A stretch of 64,000 bases of DNA from Bradyrhizobium sp. ORS 278 (GTDB lineage: Bacteria > Pseudomonadota > Alphaproteobacteria > Rhizobiales > Xanthobacteraceae), in assembly GCF_000026145.1 (NCBI RefSeq), contig NC_009445.1:62001-126000 (forward strand). Reading direction: 5' to 3'. Below the pieces are notes generated by a model. That model saw nothing but the letters and a program-made list of their open reading frames with translations, ran no database searches and was not told the DNA's origin. The position numbers and the translations under genes are program-made. This document shows positions 1-10,035 of the stretch, one piece after another (within the stretch, counting starts at the first letter, position 1; every line of letters starts with the position of its first letter).

Positions 1-1
1 T

Positions 2-754
2 GCCGTGGTCGAGAACGAAGCCCGTGCCCGCCAGGTCACCTCCTATCGCGCGCACCAGAAGCGCGAGAACGCGGCCGCCTCGATCTCCGGCATGCGCGGC
101 TCGCTCGAACAGATGATGTCGCAGTTGAAGACGGCGGGCCGCAAGGAATTCCCGCTTGTCATCAAGGCCGACGTGCAGGGCTCGCTGGAAGCCATTCTCG
201 GCTCGCTGGAGAAGCTCGGTACCGAGGAGGTCGCCGCCCGCATCCTGCATGCCGGCGTCGGCGGCATCAGCGAGTCCGACGTCACGCTGGCCGAAGGCTT
301 CAACGCCGCGATCATCGGCTTCTCGGTCCGAGCCAACAAGGAAGCCGCCGCGCTCGCCAAGCGCAACGGCATCGAGATCCGCTACTACAACATCATCTAC
401 GACCTCGTGGATGACGTGAAGAAGGCGATGAGCGGTCTGCTCGCGCCGACGCTGCGCGAGACCATGCTCGGCAATGCGCAGATCCTCGAGGTGTTCAACA
501 TCTCCAAGGTCGGCAAGGTCGCCGGCTGCCGCGTCACCGACGGCACCGTCGAGCGCGGCGCCAATGTCCGCCTGATCCGCGACAACGTCGTGGTTCACGA
601 GGGCAAGCTGTCGACGCTGAAGCGCTTCAAGGACGAGGTGAAGGACGTGCAGGCCGGCCAGGAATGCGGCATGGCCTTCGAGAACTACGGCGACATGCGT
701 GTCGGCGACGTCATCGAATGTTATCGCGTGGAGACCATTCAGCGCTCGCTGTAA
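2..754 (+). CDS. infB: Translation initiation factor IF-2, C-terminal part (cut by window edge)
   Basis: C-terminal 250 residues of IF-2, the GTPase that brings fMet-tRNA to the 30S subunit. The reading frame is open at the left edge, so the G domain and N-terminus lie outside the window. What remains is the end of domain II, then domain III (around [20 protein letters not shown]) and domain IV ([20 protein letters not shown], then [19 protein letters not shown]), which binds fMet-tRNA. It ends in RVETIQRSL, typical of alphaproteobacterial IF-2. rbfA and truB follow on the same strand, the usual nusA-infB-rbfA-truB-rpsO-pnp order. Confidence 0.96.
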   Translation, partial: AVVENEARARQVTSYRAHQKRENAAASISGMRGSLEQMMSQLKTAGRKEFPLVIKADVQGSLEAILGSLEKLGTEEVAARILHAGVGGISESDVTLAEGFNAAIIGFSVRANKEAAALAKRNGIEIRYYNIIYDLVDDVKKAMSGLLAPTLRETMLGNAQILEVFNISKVGKVAGCRVTDGTVERGANVRLIRDNVVVHEGKLSTLKRFKDEVKDVQAGQECGMAFENYGDMRVGDVIECYRVETIQRSL

Positions 755-790
755 GTCCGAATCCTACAGAGCGCGCTGTCTTTCGAGCGA

Positions 791-822
791 GCAGCGATTC
801 CGTGTTTCGGCGGAATCGCTGC
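791..822. repeat. Perfect 12-bp hairpin between infB and rbfA
   Basis: Arms GCAGCGATTCCG (791-802) and CGGAATCGCTGC (811-822) are exact inverse complements around an 8-nt loop. No T-run follows, so a simple intrinsic terminator is unlikely. It may be a dispersed palindrome or an mRNA processing/stability element. Confidence 0.6.
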
Positions 823-917
823 GCAGCTTGAACTTAACCAAGCGTCGTTGAACTCAATCAGAATGATCCGCTCGCCCGCGCGCATGCCGGGCGATGATCC
901 CATGGATTTTTTGCAAA

Positions 918-1334
918 ATGCCTCGTCATCATCAGAGGGGAAGCGCGGCTTCCGGCGGCTCGCAGCGTCAGCTGCGCGTCGCCGAGACCGTGCGTCACGC
1001 TGTCGCCGACATTCTCAGCCAGGGTAGCGCGCACGATCCGGACCTGGAGGGACACATCATCACGGTGCCCGAAGTCCGCATGTCGCCCGATCTCAAGCTT
1101 GCAACGATCTACATCATGCCGCTCGGCGGACGTGACACCGACGTCGTGCTCGCGGCGCTGGAGCGCAACAAGAAGTTCCTGCGCGGCGAGGTCGCGCGGC
1201 GCGTTAACCTGAAATTTGCACCTGACATCCGCTTCCGCGTCGACGAGCGATTCGACGAAGCGGAACGGATCGAGAAATTACTCAGAACACCCGCGGTGCA
1301 GAGAGATCTCAATTCGGATTTGGAAGAGAGCTGA
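918..1334 (+). CDS. rbfA: Ribosome-binding factor A
   Basis: RbfA, a small KH-fold protein needed for late 30S maturation and 16S 5'-end processing. I chose the ATG at 918 (MPRHHQ...), which gives 138 residues; an in-frame upstream start at 894 would add only a non-homologous extension. The core [16 protein letters not shown] and the segment [15 protein letters not shown] are characteristic. The stop overlaps the truB start (TGATG), so the two are probably translationally coupled. Confidence 0.93.
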   Translation: MPRHHQRGSAASGGSQRQLRVAETVRHAVADILSQGSAHDPDLEGHIITVPEVRMSPDLKLATIYIMPLGGRDTDVVLAALERNKKFLRGEVARRVNLKFAPDIRFRVDERFDEAERIEKLLRTPAVQRDLNSDLEES

Positions 1335-2431
1335 TGACCATTCCCCCGGAAACCGGCGCTGTCGATGCGCTCAGCATCGTGCCCAAGGCCGTCAACGTTC
1401 AAAAAAATTCTTCCGACGCGCGTCCTCCGCGCGACAACAACGATCCGCGCAACAAGCAGCAGAGGGGCAATCAGCCGCGCCGCGATCGTCGCGACGTTCA
1501 TGGCTGGGTCGTGCTCGACAAGCCGATCGGCATGACCTCGACGCAGGCCGTCGCGGTCGCCAAGCGCCTGTTCCAGGCCAAGCGCGCCGGCCATGCCGGC
1601 ACGCTCGATCCGCTCGCCTCCGGCGGGCTTCCGATCGCGCTCGGCGAGGCCACCAAGACCGTTCCGTTCGTGATGGACGGCCGCAAGCGCTACCGTTTCA
1701 CCGTCACCTGGGGTGCGGAGCGCGATACCGATGACACCGAGGGGCGGGTGGTCGAGACCAGCGAGAACCGGCCGGATGTCGCCGCGATCCGCGCACTGCT
1801 TCCGCAATTTACCGGCCGGATCGAGCAGACTCCGCCGCGTTATTCCGCGATCAAGATCCAGGGCGAGCGCGCCTATGATCTGGCCCGCGACGGCGAGGTG
1901 GTCGAGCTGCAGCCGCGCCCGGTCGAGATTCATGAACTGACCCTCGTCGACCAGCCCGACGCCGACCATTCGGTGTTCGAGGCGGAATGTGGCAAGGGAA
2001 CCTATGTCAGGGCCCTGGCGCGCGACATGGGTCGGCTCCTCGGCTGCTACGGCCATATCAGCGCCCTCCGGCGGACTTTGGTCGGTCCGTTTACCGAGAA
2101 CGACATGATTCCGCTGGAACAGCTGGAGGCTTTGTGCAATAGAGCCGCGTCCGGTGAGGGAAGCCTCGCCGACGCACTGCTGCCCGTTGAGACCGCGCTG
2201 GACGACATCCCGGCACTGGCCGTCACGCGGGCGGATGCGGCAAGGCTCCATCGGGGCCAGGCCGTCTTGTTGCGCGGACGGGATGCGCCCCAGAGTAGCG
2301 GCACAGTCTATGTCACGGTCGCAGGCCGCCTTCTGGCGCTTGCCGAAATTGGCAATGGCGAACTCATCCCCAAGCGCGTGTTCAACCTGACCGGACTGAC
2401 TGCCAGCTCCGGCCGCAACGAGAGAGATTGA
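1334..2431 (+). CDS. truB: tRNA pseudouridine(55) synthase
   Basis: TruB converts U55 to pseudouridine in the T-loop of tRNAs. 365 residues, longer than the roughly 310-residue E. coli enzyme because of a basic, low-complexity N-terminal extension (residues about 1-55, many Arg, Asn and Gln) before the catalytic domain starts at [17 protein letters not shown]. The catalytic motif is [19 protein letters not shown], with the nucleophilic Asp in TLDP. The start overlaps the rbfA stop and rpsO begins 2 bases after the truB stop, so rbfA-truB-rpsO look like one transcript. Confidence 0.96.
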   Translation: MTIPPETGAVDALSIVPKAVNVQKNSSDARPPRDNNDPRNKQQRGNQPRRDRRDVHGWVVLDKPIGMTSTQAVAVAKRLFQAKRAGHAGTLDPLASGGLPIALGEATKTVPFVMDGRKRYRFTVTWGAERDTDDTEGRVVETSENRPDVAAIRALLPQFTGRIEQTPPRYSAIKIQGERAYDLARDGEVVELQPRPVEIHELTLVDQPDADHSVFEAECGKGTYVRALARDMGRLLGCYGHISALRRTLVGPFTENDMIPLEQLEALCNRAASGEGSLADALLPVETALDDIPALAVTRADAARLHRGQAVLLRGRDAPQSSGTVYVTVAGRLLALAEIGNGELIPKRVFNLTGLTASSGRNERD

Positions 2432-2433
2432 CG

Positions 2434-2703
2434 ATGTCGATTACCGCAGAGCGCAAGGCGGAAATCATCAAGGCGAACGCCACCAAGGCCGGCGACACCG
2501 GCTCCCCCGAAGTGCAGGTTGCGATCCTGTCGGAGCGCATCAACAACCTGACGGGCCATTTCAAGACCCACGGCAAGGACAACCACTCCCGCCGCGGCCT
2601 CCTGAAGCTGGTCTCGACCCGCCGTTCGCTGCTCGACTATCTGAAGAAGAACGACGAGGCGCGTTACAAGGCGCTGCTCGAGAAGCACAACATCCGTCGT
2701 TGA
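2434..2703 (+). CDS. rpsO: 30S ribosomal protein S15
   Basis: S15, 89 residues, a primary 16S rRNA-binding protein of the 30S platform. The start [13 protein letters not shown] is at 2434; an in-frame TTG at 2428 is also possible but less standard. The family core is intact ([20 protein letters not shown], then [20 protein letters not shown] and [13 protein letters not shown]). It lies 2 bases after truB, and pnp follows after a 356-bp structured spacer, the same rpsO-pnp neighbourhood as in enterobacteria. Confidence 0.97.
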   Translation: MSITAERKAEIIKANATKAGDTGSPEVQVAILSERINNLTGHFKTHGKDNHSRRGLLKLVSTRRSLLDYLKKNDEARYKALLEKHNIRR

Positions 2704-3059
2704 GCTTCGCCTTGGAGTGAGCGCGCGCGAGTTGGCGCGCGTCATGGCATGATCCCGAGAACGCCGCCTGTCGCGACGTTCGTGAATCCGGGATCATGCG
2801 GTCTGGCAGGACACCGGAAAGAAGCGGATCGCTTCACGTGCCGGTCCGGCGCAGACCTTACAGTACGCCCCAGCAGCAATCCGGCCGCTGGGCGTGACGG
2901 GCAAGGTGCCCGTACGACGAGAAGGATGGACGCCATCCGAAATAAGAAAACCATGGCAGGATCGCAGGGCGCTGATCGCAATCCAGCGCCCTGCAATCTT
3001 GCGCATGGTTTTTTTGTTTTGGGGGTCTGCCTTCGCTCATCCTATGAAAGAAGAGACCC
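2704..3059 (+). other. Structured rpsO-pnp spacer with long hairpins
   Basis: 356 bp without a convincing gene. It holds two inverted repeats. GCATGATCCC (about 2747-2756) pairs with GGGATCATGC near 2790. A long imperfect hairpin spans 2947-3012: AAAACCATG (2947-2955) pairs with CATGGTTTT (3004-3012), flanking a perfect 11-bp stem (2964-2974 with 2984-2994). A T-rich tract (TTTTTTTGTTTT) follows from about 3008. The hairpin could end rpsO transcripts, attenuate pnp, or serve as the RNase III-type leader target known for pnp autoregulation in E. coli. Which role applies is inference. Confidence 0.6.
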
Positions 3060-5219
3060 ATGTTTACCAAGCATTCCGTCGAGATCGACTGGGGTGGACG
3101 TCCCCTCAAACTGGAAACCGGCAAGATCGCGCGCCAGGCTGACGGCGCCGTCGTCGCCACCTATGGCGAGACCGTCGTGCTGGCGACCGTCGTCGCCGCC
3201 AAGGCGCCGCGCGACGGCGTCGACTTCCTGCCGCTCACCGTCGACTATCAGGAAAAGGCGTACGCTGCGGGGCGCATTCCCGGCGGCTATTTCAAGCGCG
3301 AGGGCCGTCCGACCGAGAAGGAGACGCTGGTCTCCCGCCTGATCGACCGTCCGATCCGCCCGCTTTTCGTCGATTCCTGGCGCAACGAGACCCAGGTCAT
3401 CGTGACCGTGCTGTCGCACGACATGGAGAACGATCCGGACATCGTGGCGCTGGTCGCCGCCTCCGCCGCGCTGACCCTCTCGGGCGTACCGTTCAAGGGC
3501 CCGATCGGCGCCGCCCGCGTCGGCTTCGCCAATGACGAATACATCCTCAACCCGACCCTCGACGAGATGGCCGACACCCAGCTCGACCTGGTCGTCGCCG
3601 GCACCTCGGACGCCGTGCTGATGGTGGAATCCGAAGCCAAGGAGCTCAACGAGGACATCATGCTCGGCGCGGTGATGTTCGGTCACCGTCACTTCCAGCC
3701 GGTGATCAATGCGATCATCGAGCTCGCCGAAAAGGCCGCCAAGGATCCGCGCGACGTCGCGATCATCGACAACAGCGCGATCGAGAAGGAGATGCTGGGC
3801 ATCGCCGAGCAGGACCTGCGCAAGGCCTACGCGATCGCGATCAAGCAGGAGCGCTACGCCGCCGTCGGCGCCGTCAAGGAAAAGGTGATGGCGTACTTCT
3901 TCCCAGAGGGGCAAGAGCCGAAATACGACAAGCTCCGGGTCGCCGCCGTGTTCAAGGAGCTCGAGGCCAAAATCGTTCGCTGGAACATCCTGGACACCGG
4001 CAAACGCATCGACGGCCGCGACGCCAAGACGGTGCGCAACATCGTCTGCGAAGTCGGCGTGCTGCCGCGCGCCCATGGCTCGGCGCTGTTCACCCGCGGT
4101 GAGACCCAGGCGCTGGTGGTGACCACGCTCGGCACCGGCGAGGACGAGCAGTACATCGACGCGCTGTCGGGAACGTACAAAGAGACGTTCCTGCTGCATT
4201 ACAACTTCCCGCCCTATTCGGTCGGTGAGACCGGCCGCCTTGGCGGCACCAAGCGCCGCGAGATCGGCCATGGCAAGCTGGCGTGGCGCGCGATCCACCC
4301 GGTGCTGCCGCCGCACCACGAGTTCCCCTACACCACCCGGGTGGTGTCGGAAGTGACGGAGTCCAACGGCTCGTCGTCGATGGCGACCGTCTGCGGCTCG
4401 TCGCTGGCGCTGATGGATGCCGGCGTCCCCTTGAAGCGGCCGACCGCGGGTATCGCGATGGGCCTGATCCTGGAAGGTAGCCGCTTCGCCGTGCTGTCCG
4501 ACATTCTCGGCGACGAGGACCATCTCGGCGACATGGACTTCAAGGTGGCGGGCACTGAGTCCGGCATCACCTCGCTGCAGATGGACATCAAGATCGAGGG
4601 CATCACCGAGGAGATCATGCGCGTGGCGCTCGGCCAGGCGCGCGAGGGCCGCATCCACATCCTGGGCGAAATGTCCAAGGCGCTGACCGCAGCCCGCGCC
4701 GAGCTTGGCGAATACGCGCCGCGTATCGAGACCTTCAAGATCGCCACCGACAAGATCCGCGAAGTGATTGGCACCGGCGGCAAGGTGATCCGCGAGATCG
4801 TCGAGAAGACCGGCGCCAAGGTCAACATCGAGGACGACGGCACCGTGAAGGTCGCCTCCAGCGACGGCGAGGCCATGAAGGCCGCCATCAAGTGGATCAA
4901 GTCGATCGCCTCCGATCCGGAGGTCGGCCAGATCTATGACGGCACCGTCGTCAAGGTGATGGAGTTCGGCGCCTTCGTGAACTTCTTCGGCACCCGCGAC
5001 GGCCTCGTGCACATCTCGCAGCTCGCCGACAAGCGCGTGCAGAAGACCACCGACGTCGTCAAGGAAGGCGACAAGGTCAAGGTCAAGCTGCTCGGCTTCG
5101 ACGACCGCGGCAAGACCCGGCTGTCGATGAAGGTCGTCGACCAGACCACCGGCGAGGACCTCGAGGCCAAGCAAAAGGACGCCCCCGCCGAGGCGCCGCG
5201 CGAGGCCGCCGGCGAGTAA
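3060..5219 (+). CDS. pnp: Polyribonucleotide nucleotidyltransferase (PNPase)
   Basis: PNPase, the phosphate-dependent 3'-5' exoribonuclease of the degradosome, 719 residues (normal length). Order: first RNase PH domain (from [20 protein letters not shown]), alpha-helical linker, second RNase PH domain (about 310-540, with [20 protein letters not shown] and the active-site stretch [19 protein letters not shown]), then a KH domain ([20 protein letters not shown]) and a C-terminal S1 domain ([19 protein letters not shown]). AGAAGAGAC just upstream can act as ribosome-binding site. The leader contains a strong hairpin and an intrinsic terminator follows. Confidence 0.98.
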   Translation: MFTKHSVEIDWGGRPLKLETGKIARQADGAVVATYGETVVLATVVAAKAPRDGVDFLPLTVDYQEKAYAAGRIPGGYFKREGRPTEKETLVSRLIDRPIRPLFVDSWRNETQVIVTVLSHDMENDPDIVALVAASAALTLSGVPFKGPIGAARVGFANDEYILNPTLDEMADTQLDLVVAGTSDAVLMVESEAKELNEDIMLGAVMFGHRHFQPVINAIIELAEKAAKDPRDVAIIDNSAIEKEMLGIAEQDLRKAYAIAIKQERYAAVGAVKEKVMAYFFPEGQEPKYDKLRVAAVFKELEAKIVRWNILDTGKRIDGRDAKTVRNIVCEVGVLPRAHGSALFTRGETQALVVTTLGTGEDEQYIDALSGTYKETFLLHYNFPPYSVGETGRLGGTKRREIGHGKLAWRAIHPVLPPHHEFPYTTRVVSEVTESNGSSSMATVCGSSLALMDAGVPLKRPTAGIAMGLILEGSRFAVLSDILGDEDHLGDMDFKVAGTESGITSLQMDIKIEGITEEIMRVALGQAREGRIHILGEMSKALTAARAELGEYAPRIETFKIATDKIREVIGTGGKVIREIVEKTGAKVNIEDDGTVKVASSDGEAMKAAIKWIKSIASDPEVGQIYDGTVVKVMEFGAFVNFFGTRDGLVHISQLADKRVQKTTDVVKEGDKVKVKLLGFDDRGKTRLSMKVVDQTTGEDLEAKQKDAPAEAPREAAGE

Positions 5220-5245
5220 GCGGCGCAGGAGTTTCGAGAGACACC

Positions 5246-5273
5246 AAAGGGCGGCTTTCGAGCCGCCCTTTTT
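5246..5273 (+). terminator. Intrinsic terminator of pnp
   Basis: A perfect 11-bp stem, AAAGGGCGGCT / AGCCGCCCTTT, with a TTCG tetraloop and a short continuing T-run. It lies 27 bases after the pnp stop. Confidence 0.88.
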
Positions 5274-5298
5274 CATTATCGGTCGCAGGTCCCTCCAG

Positions 5299-5375
5299 GT
5301 CATTGCGAGCGAAGCGGCGAAGCGAAGCAATCCGGGGCCGCGCCCGGCATTCTGGACTGCTTCGCGCGCAATGAC
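5299..5375. repeat. Dispersed palindromic repeat, class 1 (GTCATTGCG...CGCAATGAC)
   Basis: A 77-bp element with terminal inverted repeats GTCATTGCG / CGCAATGAC and internal GCGAAGCGAAGCAATCC / GGACTGCTTCGCGCG-like arms. A second copy is at 32773-32854. Its right end contains an in-frame ATG of the following GNAT reading frame. Confidence 0.8.
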
Positions 5376-5394
5376 GGAGGAGATAGCTTATGTC

Positions 5395-5892
5395 ATGGCG
5401 ATGTCTCGCCCGAGATTAGAGGCCATGCTCGAGCCGATCATCCGTCCTGCCCACCCGGACGAATACGACGCCATCGCAAAGCTTTGGATGGAAAGCTGGT
5501 GTTCGACCGGGCTGGAGAGCCCGAGCGAGACGCTGCTCGGCATCCTGCAAGCGCGCGTGCCGCGCGAGGTGGCCGGCGGCTGGAGCCTGTACGTCGCCGA
5601 TGACAGCGGCACGCTCGCCGCGATGCTCGCGATCAACCTGCCCAAGCTCTATCTCGATCAGCTGATGATTGCGCCCGCCTATCAAGGCCGCTCGCTCGGC
5701 CGCCGCCTGCTCGCCTTCACCCGCGGCGCGCTGCCCGACGAGATCTGGCTGCGCTGCGCGGAGGGCAACGAAAGGGCCTGGCGCTGGTACGAGCGCGAAG
5801 GCTTCGTGCCTGAGAAGACCGAAGCCGATCCGGTGCATGGCCGGATGATGAAGTACTATCGCTGGAAGCGCGAAAGCCAAACCCAGAGCTGA
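5395..5892 (+). CDS. GNAT-family N-acetyltransferase
   Basis: Predicted acetyl-CoA-dependent N-acetyltransferase, about 165 residues, substrate unknown. The fold shows in IIRPAHPDEYDAIAKLWMESW (first strand and helix), LYLDQLMIAPAYQGRSLGRR (strand 4 plus the acetyl-CoA pyrophosphate loop Q/RxxGxG/A, here QGRSLGRR) and WLRCAEGNERAWRWYEREGF (C-terminal strand-helix). The start is uncertain: an ATG at 5371 lies inside the preceding dispersed repeat, while ATGs at 5395 and 5401 follow a GGAGGA at about 5377. I used 5395. Confidence 0.85.
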   Translation: MAMSRPRLEAMLEPIIRPAHPDEYDAIAKLWMESWCSTGLESPSETLLGILQARVPREVAGGWSLYVADDSGTLAAMLAINLPKLYLDQLMIAPAYQGRSLGRRLLAFTRGALPDEIWLRCAEGNERAWRWYEREGFVPEKTEADPVHGRMMKYYRWKRESQTQS

Positions 5893-6008
5893 TCTCAACA
5901 CGTGCATTTGCGACATCGCTCGCCTGTCGCCGGAAAGGCATTGCGCGCGGCTTTCCCTGGGAACTAGGGTCGGGTTCCCGACGGCGTGAGCCGTTCTCGA
6001 ACGCACCG

Positions 6009-6848
6009 ATGTCCGCGCTGCCCATGCCGATCCGCCGTCTCGCCGTCACCGCTCTCGCCCTTGCACTTTTCCAACTATCCGTCACGCCGACAAACGTGCT
6101 GGCGCAATCCGCACCATCGACAGCGGCAACCAAGGCCGCACCCCGCGCAGGCGCCGCGACGGCAAAATCCGGCAGGCCCGCGACGACCACGCGCGAAAGC
6201 GGCCCCTGCGACACCGGCCTGATCTCGGCCGTTGGCGACGTCTTCGCGGTGCAGGACAGCGGCATCGCGTCGCTTGGCGGCGACTTCAAACAAGTGCCCG
6301 TCGCCTGGGGCTTCGACGACCTGATCTACGCGCGCGCCAAGGCGGCGGGTGGCGACAATGTTCGCCGCATCGCCGTGCCAAAGGGCGCGTTCGATCCGCT
6401 GTATCAGTCGCAGTCGGCCCCGGAGGCGAATGACATCTTTCCAGCCATCGTCAAGAAGGTCGCCGGCTCCGCCGGGTGCGCGCGCTATCTCGTGGTGTTG
6501 CGCGCCTCCGGCCGCGAGCCATCGACTTACGACACGGTGTCCGGCATTGGCGTGGTCAGCCGCGTGGCGGGCCTGGTGCGCTACACGCACGTGTTTGTCA
6601 TGATCGGCCTTCAACTGTTCGACGGCACGACCTTCGAGAAGCTCAAGCCGCCGCCGAGCTCGAAAACCTTCATGTCGCGTCTGACCTCGGGAATGGGACC
6701 GCCTTCTCACGCCGGGGACGTCGACAATTCAGCCTTTCCAGCCAAGCCCGAGGATGCCGCCAGCAACACCGTGCTGCGCGACATGGCGCGCTCCATGCTC
6801 AGATTCCGGCTCGACCAGGCTCTGCCGGACTATTTCGCCCGCGAGTAG
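6009..6848 (+). CDS. Exported protein of unknown function
   Basis: 279 residues, family not recognised. It starts with a clear signal peptide (basic MSALPMPIRR, hydrophobic LAVTALALALFQLSV, predicted cleavage after VLAQ near residue 33), then an Ala/Thr/Lys-rich linker (about 34-60). The mature domain begins around GPCDTGLISAVGDVFAVQDS. It contains at least two cysteines (near CDTG and AGCARYLVV), so a disulfide is possible in the periplasm. It is convergent with the autotransporter gene on the other strand, 33 bp away. Confidence 0.75.
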   Translation: MSALPMPIRRLAVTALALALFQLSVTPTNVLAQSAPSTAATKAAPRAGAATAKSGRPATTTRESGPCDTGLISAVGDVFAVQDSGIASLGGDFKQVPVAWGFDDLIYARAKAAGGDNVRRIAVPKGAFDPLYQSQSAPEANDIFPAIVKKVAGSAGCARYLVVLRASGREPSTYDTVSGIGVVSRVAGLVRYTHVFVMIGLQLFDGTTFEKLKPPPSSKTFMSRLTSGMGPPSHAGDVDNSAFPAKPEDAASNTVLRDMARSMLRFRLDQALPDYFARE

Positions 6849-6881
6849 GCTGGCGAGTAGCCAGCACGTAGACCAGGGCGC

Positions 6882-8864
6882 TCACAGCCTGACCTTCAGC
6901 ACCGCGTGTCCGGACTGCTCGACCAGCCCGGACGATGTCGCGCTCACGCCGTAGCGGATGCTGAGATCGAGCCGGTCGCTGCGAGCAGCGATTAATCCGA
7001 GGCCCGCCGAATAGATCCAAGGCGACAGGGCGAGGCCGTTGGTGGTGAAGCTGTCTCCACCGCCAGAGAAGGCGGCGCCGATCTGCAGCCGCTGGTTCAG
7101 CGCGTTGTAGCCCACCCCGACCTCGCCGCTGAGGCGAACCTGTTTTGCGATCGCATAGACGGCTTTCAGCCCGGCCGTGGCCGTCAGTTCCTGATAACGC
7201 TGCGTCTCGACGTTGAGACTGAAGCCGTCGGCTCCGTTCTCGCGATAGGCGTTGCTGCGAACAGCGCCGTAGTCCAGGCGCAGCGAGGGGATGAGCGAGA
7301 GCTTGTCTTGAAGCGCAATGCGGGTCTTCACACCCACGCCGACATGGCCCGCATAGGATCGATAGCTGCCCGCGGCGGTCGCGCTCATGAAGCCCAGCGA
7401 GCGGCTTTCACCATTGTCGCTGGTTCCGCCATCGAGCTGATAGTCGAGCAGGAGGCCGGGGCTCACGGCATAGGCGCCGTACAGGCCGAGTTGATAGGAT
7501 GACACCGTCAGACGGTTCGGAACGGCGTCGTCGCTGCCGCTGATCGTCTGGCGCGAATAGGCCGCGACGCCACCGATGACGGCACCTGGTGACAGCGGGG
7601 CGTCGGCGCCGAAAGCCAGGCCGCCGCCGGACGCATTGTAGCCGGGCACGCCGTCGCGGGCCGACTGCTGCGCAGTGCCGCCGAGCGGCTGCATCCAGAC
7701 ATGTTGTCCAGCCGCGATGCGCATGCTTGCCATGTCGTCGAGCCGGTTGGTCATCGTCTGCCGGAAATCGCGCTGCGTGACGTAGGTCGCCTGCGACGCC
7801 GCGCCGGTCAGCACCGGAAGCGTCTGCTTGATGGCGTTGCCGAGCGAGGGTCCGCTGAGATTGTCGAGCGCCGCGAAACCCGACGCCATCCCACCGCTGC
7901 AGCCCGCTGATGTCATCGACAGGCGGTAGAGCGCGTCAGCGGCCTCGAGGCCGACACGACCACCCGCCGCACGCAGCGTGTCGCCATAAGGCTGCACCAG
8001 CGACATCGTCGCCAGATCTCCGGTCATGTTTCCCGCGAGATCGTACATCGAGGCGATCATCTGCGCGCCCGACGCACTGCCGCTGGCGGTGCCGTACAGG
8101 CTGGTCAGGCTGCCACGCGACAGCGTGTTGAACAGAACGCGGCCCTCCGGCGTGACGGAGCCGAGCAGCGTGAAGCCGCCGGCTGCGCTACCGGCGGGCG
8201 CGATGCCCGCGCCCCAGAAATAGCCATTCTGATAGTTGGTGATGACGAAGCGGCCCGGCGCCTGCGTGCCGAACAAGGCCGGGCTGACGATCCGCCAGGG
8301 CGTCCCGGCGGTCCACGCCCATTGCGGCACTGAATTGGCAGGCACCGGTGCCGATGGCGGCGGCGTGAAGGTCGCGGGATCATAGGGCAGCATGTAGGCC
8401 CAATGCGTCACCAGCAGCGTGTCGCCGGTGATCATCTGCATCTCCATGCTGGTGACGCCATTCACCAGGCGCATGGTGCCGAGCCCGACCGTCACCGTGC
8501 CGCCGCCCGTCGGCGTAAACAGCATCGTGATCTGGCCGCTGGTGGTGACGAAGCCCTGGATGGTCGAGGTGTCGGTGAGCAGCGCGGGTCCGATCCTGAG
8601 CTGCGCGACGCTGGTTCCCGTGAAGGAGCCGTTGGTCGCCGTGCCCAAGGTCCACAGCGTCTGATCGCCGATCGGAATCGGGTTGGTGAAGCCGGTCTTC
8701 GGCGACATGTAGGCCAGCAACTGGGCCGTCGGCACATACCAGTTCGTATTGGAGATCGTGGCGTCCCACACCGTCGATTGCGCACGCACCGGCGCTGCGC
8801 CGACGCACCACACCGCGCTCGTCGCGCACAGCGCGACGATGCAAGTCCTCGAACGCAGCATCAT
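6882..8864 (-). CDS. Autotransporter-type outer-membrane protein
   Basis: 660 residues from the ATG at 8864 (MMLRSRTC...); upstream in-frame codons are not protein-like. Signal peptide about 1-28 (TCIVALCATSAVWCVGAAPVRA). The middle part is rich in Gly, Thr and Ser strands (for example GTGGTVTV-like GGGTVTVGLGTMRLVNG), as expected of a beta-rich passenger. The C-terminal 270 residues look like an autotransporter beta-barrel: from HVWMQPLGGTAQQSARDG, alternating amphipathic strands (YQLGLYGAYAVSPGLLLDYQ, YAGHVGVGVKTRIALQDKLS) to the final strand HAVLKVRL. It ends in Leu rather than the usual Phe or Trp. Passenger function is unknown; no protease triad is evident. Confidence 0.82.
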   Translation of the reverse strand: MMLRSRTCIVALCATSAVWCVGAAPVRAQSTVWDATISNTNWYVPTAQLLAYMSPKTGFTNPIPIGDQTLWTLGTATNGSFTGTSVAQLRIGPALLTDTSTIQGFVTTSGQITMLFTPTGGGTVTVGLGTMRLVNGVTSMEMQMITGDTLLVTHWAYMLPYDPATFTPPPSAPVPANSVPQWAWTAGTPWRIVSPALFGTQAPGRFVITNYQNGYFWGAGIAPAGSAAGGFTLLGSVTPEGRVLFNTLSRGSLTSLYGTASGSASGAQMIASMYDLAGNMTGDLATMSLVQPYGDTLRAAGGRVGLEAADALYRLSMTSAGCSGGMASGFAALDNLSGPSLGNAIKQTLPVLTGAASQATYVTQRDFRQTMTNRLDDMASMRIAAGQHVWMQPLGGTAQQSARDGVPGYNASGGGLAFGADAPLSPGAVIGGVAAYSRQTISGSDDAVPNRLTVSSYQLGLYGAYAVSPGLLLDYQLDGGTSDNGESRSLGFMSATAAGSYRSYAGHVGVGVKTRIALQDKLSLIPSLRLDYGAVRSNAYRENGADGFSLNVETQRYQELTATAGLKAVYAIAKQVRLSGEVGVGYNALNQRLQIGAAFSGGGDSFTTNGLALSPWIYSAGLGLIAARSDRLDLSIRYGVSATSSGLVEQSGHAVLKVRL

Positions 8865-9096
8865 CGCCCCCACGATGTCACTGTGCTGCCGGCGCGATCG
8901 CGGCCCAGCCTTGGAACCGAAGCACTGGTCGCGGTGCCTTGCCCTGTCGGTGGCGCAACGAGGCGCGCGCACAGCCGCCCTCAATGCGCGGAATTATCCG
9001 CAGGAGAGCGGGGCCTTCAACTGGGAAAAAATGGGTGCATCACGCTGCGCCGCCGGAACCGCCGACGGCGGCCGGACACACCGATGCGCGCGGGAA

Positions 9097-9897
9097 CTAC
9101 TCCGCCTTGAGATCCTCGGGCCGCGGCATCGAGATGACGTTGTAGCCGGAGTCCACATAGTGGATCTCGCCGGTGACGCCGCCGGAGAGATCGGACAGCA
9201 GATACAGCGCGGAACCGCCGAGCTCCTCCAGCGTAATGCCGCGGCCGAGCGGCGAGTGCTTCTGCTGGAACGCGAACATGAAGCGCGCATCGCCAATGCC
9301 GGAACCCGCGAGCGTGCGCACCGGGCCGGCCGAGATCGCGTTGACGCGGATCGCGCGGCGGCCGTAGTCGGCGGCGAGGTAGCGCACCGAGGCTTCGAGC
9401 GCGGCCTTGGCGACGCCCATCACGTTGTAGTTCGGCATCACGCGGTTGGAGCCGTCGAAGGTCAGCGTGATCATGCTGCCGCCGCTCTCCGGCATCAGCT
9501 CGGCGGCGCGCTTGGCGATCTCGGTGAAGGAGAAGCAGGAGATCAGCATCGTGCGCGAGAAATTCTCGCGCGAGGTGTCGGCGTAGCGGCCCTTGAGCTC
9601 GTTCTTGTCGGAGAAGGCGACGGCGTGGACGATGAAGTCGAGCCCGCCCCAGGCCTCGCGCAAGCTCGTGAAGACGCCGTCGACGCTGGCGATGTCCTCG
9701 ACGTCGCAAGGCAGCACATGCTTGACGCCGAGCTCATCGGCGAGCGGCCGCACGCGCTTGCCGAGCGCGTCGCCCTGATAGGTGAAGGCCATCTCGGCGC
9801 CGTGCGCAGCGAGCGTCTTGGCGATGCCCCAGGCGATCGAATGGTCGTTGGCGATGCCCATGACCAGACCGCGCTTGCCTGCCATCAGACCCTGCAT
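9097..9897 (-). CDS. fabI: Enoyl-[acyl-carrier-protein] reductase (NADH), FabI type
   Basis: FabI reduces trans-2-enoyl-ACP, the last step of each fatty-acid elongation cycle. 266 residues from the ATG at 9897, which has AGGAGA 6 bases upstream; a GTG at 9903 abuts that Shine-Dalgarno and is less likely. SDR fold with the FabI-specific NAD site GIANDHSIAWGIA (14-26) and the catalytic pair Tyr157 and Lys164 in YNVMGVAK. It is third in a same-strand order fabA-fabB-fabI that makes and completes unsaturated fatty acids. Confidence 0.97.
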   Translation of the reverse strand: MQGLMAGKRGLVMGIANDHSIAWGIAKTLAAHGAEMAFTYQGDALGKRVRPLADELGVKHVLPCDVEDIASVDGVFTSLREAWGGLDFIVHAVAFSDKNELKGRYADTSRENFSRTMLISCFSFTEIAKRAAELMPESGGSMITLTFDGSNRVMPNYNVMGVAKAALEASVRYLAADYGRRAIRVNAISAGPVRTLAGSGIGDARFMFAFQQKHSPLGRGITLEELGGSALYLLSDLSGGVTGEIHYVDSGYNVISMPRPEDLKAE

Positions 9898-10035
9898 GCT
9901 CACTCTCCTTCGTGATGCCGGGCCGACCCAGCCAAGATGATCGTCAGGTTCCCCGGACGTCGATAGCCGGACAGCGGTGCGAAACGCGTCGCGCTGTTGT
10001 CCGGCTCGTGAGAGGAACCCGTGTTGTTCGAAACC

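Noticed and set aside
3042..5330. A 762-codon open frame on the strand opposite pnp
   Set aside because: GC-rich DNA yields long antisense frames; the sense frame is an intact PNPase and the antisense product has no recognisable domain and skewed composition.
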